Below are positions 57,810 to 64,000 of a stretch of 64,000 nucleotides of DNA, piece by piece. The notes below the pieces were generated by a model. The model was not told the DNA's origin. It saw only the letters and a program-made list of their open reading frames with translations, and ran no database searches. Position numbers and translations under genes: made by a program. This DNA is from Siphonodentalium dalli. Its lineage: Eukaryota > Mollusca > Scaphopoda > Gadilida > Siphonodentaliidae. The stretch is taken from assembly GCA_032622095.1 (NCBI GenBank), contig CP136067.1, forward strand, positions 132,497,990-132,561,989, written 5' to 3'. Each line of letters starts with the position of its first letter. The stretch's first letter is position 1.

Positions 57810-58980
57810 CAAATGTATGTCTAGCCTCTTGTGAAGTGTTGTGTCACTAATAAGATCTTTAATTCACATACATGTACTATATACCCTTTCAAGCGTTTAC
57901 AAGTGTCAGACATCGAGAAACCGACCAAAAGTTTTGGTAGTATATAGGCTAGCACTGCACCAGTGCTACATGTAAGTGATTATAATGTACTATTTTTTTA
58001 TTCTGCCATGAAAGTTTTGCTGAATGAAATTTAAGTTTACCCCGATATTCTAAGTCTGCTCGACTAAGATGGGGTTTTTCTCGAAAACTGATAGATATCT
58101 GAATATACATGTACGTCTTCCACTGGTTGGTATAACCTCTAAATTGACTAATTTTAATTGATTAGACTAACCCTGGTATGGAAAACTCTAATTTTTTTAG
58201 CCCGATGGCGATGAGCGGTTTACTGATGCCCGCTGGGGTTTATTGCCCACAGTGGTGATGATATGATGACCAGCGTTGTGCATGGCATATGTTTATCCAG
58301 GTACTAGTAAGAATGCTACCATTATACATTCCAAACATTCATTAAATATCTTATTAATAGTACCCCAAACTACACAAGAGACTAGTTTAACATAAATATA
58401 GCTATGTCCTAATTAAATGACCCCACCCCGCAACAAGATTGACCACCGGTATTTGACTGTTCAACCACATTCAATTACAATGCCGCTGACCGCTGCAATG
58501 CCTCATAGTATTTACGGTATTTTGATTAATCGACAACATCGCTGTTGCAAACATTACTATTCAATTATGTGGCATACCAAAACACCACATGATACATACA
58601 TGTACATGTACCTGTACTACATACCATCTATAAAAATTATATGGTTAACCACAGTTGATGTTTTGCTCAGAGTTCCCCCTGCACTATTATTTGGGTCTGT
58701 ACTTTTATTAACTTTCAGTGGAATTCCCCCCCCCCCCCCCTGCACTATTATTTGGGCCTGCACTTTTATTTGGAGCCCGAGAGTAAATTGCATTGACATT
58801 TATTTTCACGAAGGAACATTGCAACTGGTTTGAAGTAACATGACCACGTTGCATGTAACTTGCATCAACACTGGAACTGCATTGATGGTAATTTTCAACA
58901 TGGTCTCATTGAGGTTCTATCAGATATAAATACTAGTATGGTTGAGGGAGACAATTATTTTGAGAATATGTGAACATGAG
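57810..58980. other. No supported gene; C-run and short direct repeat
   Basis: A run of 15 C (58726-58740) separates two copies of CTGCACTATTATTTGGGYCT (58679 and 58741). A half-copy of the TCCTAATTAA-GACCCC arm is at 58407-58425. The 138-codon frame at 58417-58833 crosses the C-run and has no domain. Confidence 0.45.
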
Positions 58981-58985
58981 CCTAA

Positions 58986-59375
58986 GGCGACACCAATTTT
59001 TAAGTCTGGTTTACGAACACCTCCTACAACTTTTTGTCCATTTCATGAACAAAAATAAAACTGTTTTCTCCCAAAATATTTTACATGCGTAGTTATTATT
59101 GCGTACTGATTTTCATGTGTTGTCGCATCCGGTTCTGCTTATGATCATTTACATATCCATATTTTTATGTATTTCATGACAAGATATGTCTTGTTTTGTT
59201 CAGAATTTTATTCAAAAACATTTTTTGTAAAATTTATGTGAAATTCCACGATTTACTTGATATAAATTGGGAGGACAATCTTTTTTATTTTTATTTTTTT
59301 CCCGCCTGCACTGTCCTGCATCTACTTTTTCTCTCCCCACATTATCGTAAACCAGACTTAAAAATTGGTGTCGCC
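58986..59375. mobile_element. PIF/Harbinger-type MITE, copy 2, inverted relative to copy 1
   Basis: GGCGACACCAATTTTTAAG after TAA (58983-58985) and its inverse before TAA (59376-59378). The interior matches copy 1 in reverse orientation (CTCCTACAACTTTTTGTCC here, GTTGTAGGAGGTGTTCG there). Confidence 0.85.
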
Positions 59376-59379
59376 TAAA

Positions 59380-60335
59380 TAACATCTGATGGAGTCAAAA
59401 TCATTGAACCGTCACTTATGCATGCACATGTAGTCTTGATGTTGAGTCTGGGTTTCATCATTTTCATTAGTTTGCTGTTATCCACCAAAGGTTGAGGTGT
59501 TATGGAACAACTGTATGGCATCGTATACTGTTATCTTTCGAGTAAATACATTTGTATGGAGTCTCTAATTCTTTTATCAGTCACGCATCTACTCATCAAA
59601 TTGACATTAGTATAATCCTTAAATATTTGTAAATTGTAACAATTGTTACCATGAACTTGTTGATAATTTTCTTTGTCGTGTAACAACTGTTGTACCAAGT
59701 TTCAATGCCGCGTCCTCCTGGTATGTAGGGGTTACCACCAGTGCCTTTAATAGTGATGCATCATTGCCAGTTAATGTACATTAGAGTGGAACTGAATTAA
59801 CAATGTCACATTGACACAGTAAGACCAGTAAAACAGCAAAAGTAGTATTATTGTAACAGCAGGATTAACACTATCAGTACCGTATGAGTCTATGACCACA
59901 TGTACAGTAGTACAGACCGTCAGACCCCTTACTATCGCAGATCAAACTTCTCAATTTTTCTTCTGGACAGGTGCATGATCAGGCCACTGTCACTGCATCA
60001 TGCTTGTACCGGTACCACAAATTAAATTTTGCGTATTGTCGTAGCGTGAACCGAATGCTACCACGCTATTACACAGTGGCCATGTCAATCACACTTAACG
60101 AACCAATGAAATTACGTGTTTGCTATACTGCCGTATTACACAAAGAACGGTGGGCTGACCATAGCACGTCTTATATTGACCAGCGATATTAGTAGTAAGT
60201 GCAGACCACACAACTTCGGGTCTGTGATAACTTGCACATAATGTTGCTTCCGACTTATTGCTATTTCACAACGAATGACACAATAACTCACGCCTATTAT
60301 AATAGGCATGTTACTATGAACAACACGCGAAGCCT
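59380..60335. other. No supported feature
   Basis: Short frames only; no motifs or repeats seen. Confidence 0.4.
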
Positions 60336-60339
60336 TGAA

Positions 60340-60790
60340 GGTTACACTGGTGTAAATGTTTTCCATAGGCCTCAGTGCTAACGTTTTAGCGTATGCTGTT
60401 GGCTATATGAACCATGGGTCCAAATTATTTTTTAAATCTGAAAAATTTACATTTCGGGAAACTTTTTACACAAAAAAATCATATCTGTCTAGCAGGGAAT
60501 TCACCTTTAAATCTTGTGTTTTCGTAACTAGTGTCAGATCCGCATAAAAAAATACTGTCATATTTTAGACCACACCAAAAAATTCAAACTTCACTACAAA
60601 GGGTTAATTCCTGTGCCAATGGCTATCTTACCTATGGGAAATCATAGGGAAGAGGTGTGATGATTTTTTTATGCAAAAAGCACACAAGGCTATTGACCAA
60701 TCAGGGCCCAGTGTCTATTTTATTCTCTCCTATATATTCCTCCCGCATCCCCTAGAGGTCTCTCCGAACCTTATTTACACCAGTGTAACC
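60340..60790 (+). repeat. Block E, copy 1
   Basis: 17-bp terminal inverted repeat. A promoter-like CCAATCA at 60697 and TATATATT at 60731 point toward S. A 63-codon frame (60356-60547) is repeated in the other copies but shows no motif. Confidence 0.8.
60697..60738 (+). promoter_or_regulatory. CCAAT and TATA-like boxes in block E
   Basis: GACCAATCAGGG is followed 34 bp later by CCTATATATTCC, about 50 bp before the end of E. The pair is repeated identically in the other two E blocks. The spacing suits an RNA polymerase II promoter reading into S; activity is inference. Confidence 0.35.
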
Positions 60791-61692
60791 TAAAGTGATA
60801 GCCCGCTTTTTCGCGGAATAATTGTAACACCCTACATTTTTTCAGAATTGCCCATGAATGAAAAATATGTGTTCAAAAACAATATCACTTCTGTGGTTCT
60901 TTATTTATCACACACAATTTAACCCCACTCTCTGTAACACATTATTCATCAAAAAAGCACATTTTTCCACCACAAGTCATATTCAGGCCCCATTTTCACA
61001 CAGTTTTGGGGGTTTGGTGTTGCAAACTTGGATCAGCTATGGAAGACTGTACAGTATTCTTTCCATGAGAGAACTTCTGGTGATGTGAGGTCATTGAGTC
61101 CAGATCTGATCAGCTGAGCACCAAGCACATGACTTTATCAGCACATGGAAGACTAAAATGTGACATTTTCAGGTCTGCAAGGGTGATCCAAGATAACTGG
61201 ATGTGGGTGTATATTGAATTAGTTGAACAAAGATATGCTCTCTTTGAAATGCTGAAGCATTTTCTTAAATGTGTCCAAGTTTTAGTGCTATTAACCTTCA
61301 AATGGCCATACCCACCAGTGAAAATGAGACACTTTTATTATATATATCTGTATATCACTGGCTATAAAATCAAAAATACTTGTTAGATTAGCTTCTTATA
61401 ACAATTGGTATCTGTGTCATTGACATGCTCATGTTATGGGTAATTTGCATTATCATGTGACAATTACCACCTTGAAATTTTTTGAAAATACCTTGAAAAA
61501 TTGGCATTTTTTATGAAAAATCATACCATTTTTTTGGCCGATGTAAGTGAAAGAAGACATCAGCAGCAAGAATAGCCACACCATGCATGGGAGATTCATT
61601 GGACTGAAAGACCAGGCTGTGAAAAATGCATTAAAATACTTTAAATTGACTCCCAGGAATCAAAAATGCCAAAAAGCTCATTTTTCCCTTTA
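60791..61692 (+). repeat. Block S, copy 1
   Basis: 902 bp starting TAAAGTGATAGCCCGC and ending TTTTCCCTTTA. Frames of 76, 63 and 85 codons are present (60858-61088 plus, 61110-61301 minus, 61129-61386 plus) without recognised domains. Confidence 0.75.
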
Positions 61693-62143
61693 GGTTACAC
61701 TGGTGTAAATGTTTTCCATAGGCCTCAGTGCTAACGTTTTAGCGTATGCTGTTGGCTATATGAACCATGGGTCCAAATTATTTTTTAAATCTGAAAAATT
61801 GACATTTCGGGAAACTTTTTACACAAAAAAATCATATCTGTCTAGCAGGGAATTCACCTTTAAATCTTGTGTTTTCGTAACTAGTGTCAGATCCGCATAA
61901 AAAAATACTGTCATATTTTAGACCACACCAAAAAATTCAAACTTCACTACAAAGGGTTAATTCCTGTGCCAATGGCTATCTTACCTATGGGAAATCATAG
62001 GGAAGAGGTGTGATGATTTTTTTATGCAAAAAGCACACAAGGCTATTGACCAATCAGGGCCCAGTGTCTATTTTATTCTCTCCTATATATTCCTCCCGCA
62101 TCCGCTAGAGGTCTCTCCGAACCTTATTTACACCAGTGTAACC
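61693..62143 (+). repeat. Block E, copy 2
   Basis: Differs from copy 1 at two or three bases (for example TTGACATTT for TTTACATTT, CCGCTAGAG for CCCCTAGAG). Confidence 0.85.
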
Positions 62144-63045
62144 TAAAGTGATAGCCCGCTTTTTCGCGGAATAATTGTAACACCCTACATTTTTTCAGAA
62201 TTGCCCATGAATGAAAAAAATGTGTTCAAAAACAATATCACTTCTGTGGTTCTTTATTTATCACACACAATTTAACCCCACTCTCTGTAACACATTATTC
62301 ATCAAAAAAGCACATTTTTCCACCACAAGTCATATTCAGGCCCCATTTTCACACAGTTTTGGGGGTTTGGTGTTGCAAACTTGGATCAGCTATGGAAGAC
62401 TGTACAGTATTCTTTCCATGAGAGAACTTCTGGTGATGTGAGGTCATTGAGTCCAGATCTGATCAGCTGAGCACCAAGCACATGACTTTATCAGCACATG
62501 GAAGACTAAAATGTGACATTTTCAGGTCTGCAAGGGTGATCCAAGATAACTGGATGTGGGTGTATATTGAATTAGTTGAACAAAGATATGCTCTCTTTGA
62601 AATGCTGAAGCATTTTCTTAAATGTGTCCAAGTTTTAGTGCTATTAACCTTCAAATGGCCATACCCACCAGTGAAAATGAGACACTTTTATTATATATAT
62701 CTGTATATCACTGGCTATAAAATCAAAAATACTTGTTAGATTAGCTTCTTATAACAATTGGTATGTGTGTCATTGACATGCTCATGTTATGGGTAATTTG
62801 CATTATCATGTGACAATTACCACCTTGAAATATTTTGAAAATACCTTGAAAAATTGGCATTTTTTATGAAAAATCATACCATTTTTTTGGCCGATGTAAG
62901 TGAAAGAAGACATCAGCAGCAAGAATAGCCACCCCATGCATGGGAGATTCATTGGACTGAAAGACCAGGCTGTGAAAAATGCATTAAAATACTTTAAATT
63001 GACTCCCAGGAATCAAAAATGCCAAAAAGCTCATTTTTCCCTTTA
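62144..63045 (+). repeat. Block S, copy 2
   Basis: Differs from copy 1 at about four bases (for example GAAAAAAATG for GAAAAATATG, GGTATGTGTG for GGTATCTGTG). Confidence 0.85.
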
Positions 63046-63496
63046 GGTTACACTGGTGTAAATGTTTTCCATAGGCCTCAGTGCTAACGTTTTAGCGTAT
63101 GCTGTTGGCTATATGAACCATGGGTCCAAATTATTTTTTAAATCTGAAAAATTTACATTTCGGGAAACTTTTTACACAAAAAAATCATATCTGTCTAGCA
63201 GGGAATTCACCTTTAAATCTTGTGTGTTCGTAACTAGTGTCAGATCCGCATAAAAAAATACTGTCATATTTTAGACCACACCAAAAAATTCAAACTTCAC
63301 TACAAAGGGTTAATTCCTGTGCCAATGGCTATCTTACCTATGGGAAATCATAGGGAAGAGGTGTGATGATTTTTTTATGCAAAAAGCACACAAGGCTATT
63401 GACCAATCAGGGCCCAGTGTCTATTTTATTCTCTCCTATATATTCCTCCCGCATCCGCTAGAGGTCTCTCCGAACCTTATTTACACCAGTGTAACC
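63046..63496 (+). repeat. Block E, copy 3
   Basis: Ends in GTGTAACC followed by TGAAGGCC, whereas copies 1 and 2 are followed by TAAAGTG. This is the right border of the array. Confidence 0.85.
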
Positions 63497-63500
63497 TGAA

Positions 63501-64000
63501 GGCCATCGCTCAATTCAGCTGTCTTGAGACAGTCTGTATCTACCATGCACACATACCTATATGTGTTGATCCCTCAGTTACTTTGAGGAATCTTAATTCC
63601 GCTCTCTCCTGATGAGACCTTGCGGGTTCACCAATTTCTAAATTTGTTGACAAAATAGGTCGAAACACTAAAAGGCAGTGTAGAGTGCTACATAGAATGC
63701 CCCGTCCATAGATCGGATGGGATGTTGGTATTTATCCAATTTTATATAAAAAAAAGAAATAATTACAATGTACATGTAATGATGTATTACTTTTCAATTC
63801 AATCCCAATGCACTATGTCCACTGTCATTGGTTTTCATGTGATACAAATATTGCAGGTCATACCAGCGATGTATATCTCATTTACGTCCATGGTCATACA
63901 GATGTGTCAGCGGGAATATTCTGGTTATGGGCAGATGGCCGTTCAATACTATAGTTGATCCGTTTCGTTATCGTAGCTTAATTCTTACTGTTCCGGGAAT
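63501..64000. other. No supported feature
   Basis: A CCTGATGAG word at 63609 lacks the other hammerhead core bases. Short frames only. Confidence 0.4.

Larger units (their letters stand above)
60340..63496 (+). mobile_element. E-S-E-S-E array: 1353-bp tandem unit with 451-bp LTR- or MITE-like repeats
   Basis: Three copies of a 451-bp block E (60340-60790, 61693-62143, 63046-63496) alternate with two copies of a 902-bp block S. Each E begins GGTTACACTGGTGTAAA and ends with its inverse. The complete array is flanked by TGAA (60336-60339 and 63497-63500). Copies differ at only about seven sites in all, so the array is very recent. It could be a tandem non-autonomous retroelement with TIR-bearing LTRs, or a macro-transposon bounded by two MITEs. 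Confidence 0.75.

Noticed and set aside
58417..58833. 138-codon plus-strand frame
   Set aside because: It crosses a 15-C homopolymer and a direct repeat and shows no motif.
63605..63640. Hammerhead ribozyme core (CTGATGAG)
   Set aside because: The second conserved part (GAAA) and a closing stem are missing.

Overview
This window is non-coding-dominated, AT-rich invertebrate DNA with no host gene that I can support. There is no operon-like packing, the only long intact open frame belongs to a retrotransposon, and almost everything recognisable is a mobile element or a satellite. The element mix (CR1/L2-like LINEs, TTAA-flanked, hAT-like, Harbinger-like and foldback MITEs, a Helitron-like 3' end) together with abundant ACATGTAC microsatellite and a repeat carrying 'GGCCATAACTC' points to a marine animal. 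A mollusc, perhaps a bivalve, is my best guess, but that is inference only.

Layout. 0-1 kb: minus-strand LINE fragment with a 2A-like leader and an open endonuclease domain that runs off the left edge. 1.1-1.3 kb: TA/CA microsatellite. 2.1-7.66 kb: complex local satellite. 7.66-8.73 kb: intact 357-codon LINE ORF1 on the minus strand, without an ORF2. 11.7-12.7 kb: three small inverted-repeat MITEs. 12.9-13.55 kb: purine-rich GTGAGT satellite. 14.4-16.2 kb: ~140-bp tandem array, with a Helitron-like 3' end at 17.2 kb. 17.6-24.4 kb: nested TTAA elements, one enclosing another, which encloses an LTR-flanked non-coding element. 26.5-37.7 kb: three copies of a ~2-kb element X, two of them head to head as a large imperfect palindrome and one of these split by two other transposons. 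39.2-46.8 kb: a TA-flanked pair of ends enclosing a decayed LINE (itself interrupted by a Harbinger-like element) and a TA-flanked MITE interrupted by a hAT-like element. 47.8-51 kb: an 80-bp duplication, a 196-bp satellite and an inverted minisatellite. 52.5-59.4 kb: tandem duplication with an inserted palindrome, two inverted Harbinger-type MITEs and a nest of TTAA elements. 60.3-63.5 kb: a very young 1353-bp tandem triplication flanked by TGAA.

How it fits together. The window reads as a target-on-target insertion record. Several insertions can be dated relative to one another because an empty site or an uninterrupted copy is present nearby: X against the 1.4-kb and 3.8-kb insertions, the reverse-transcriptase reading frame against the Harbinger-like insertion, and the duplicated 0.6-kb unit against the palindrome. 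The points most worth checking are the LINE ORF1 without a partner, the E-S-E-S-E array at 60.3 kb, the inverted minisatellite at 50.2-51.0 kb, and a short word (AAAGAGCGTTT) shared by otherwise unrelated element families. All family assignments rest on reading motifs, termini and target duplications by eye; no search was run.
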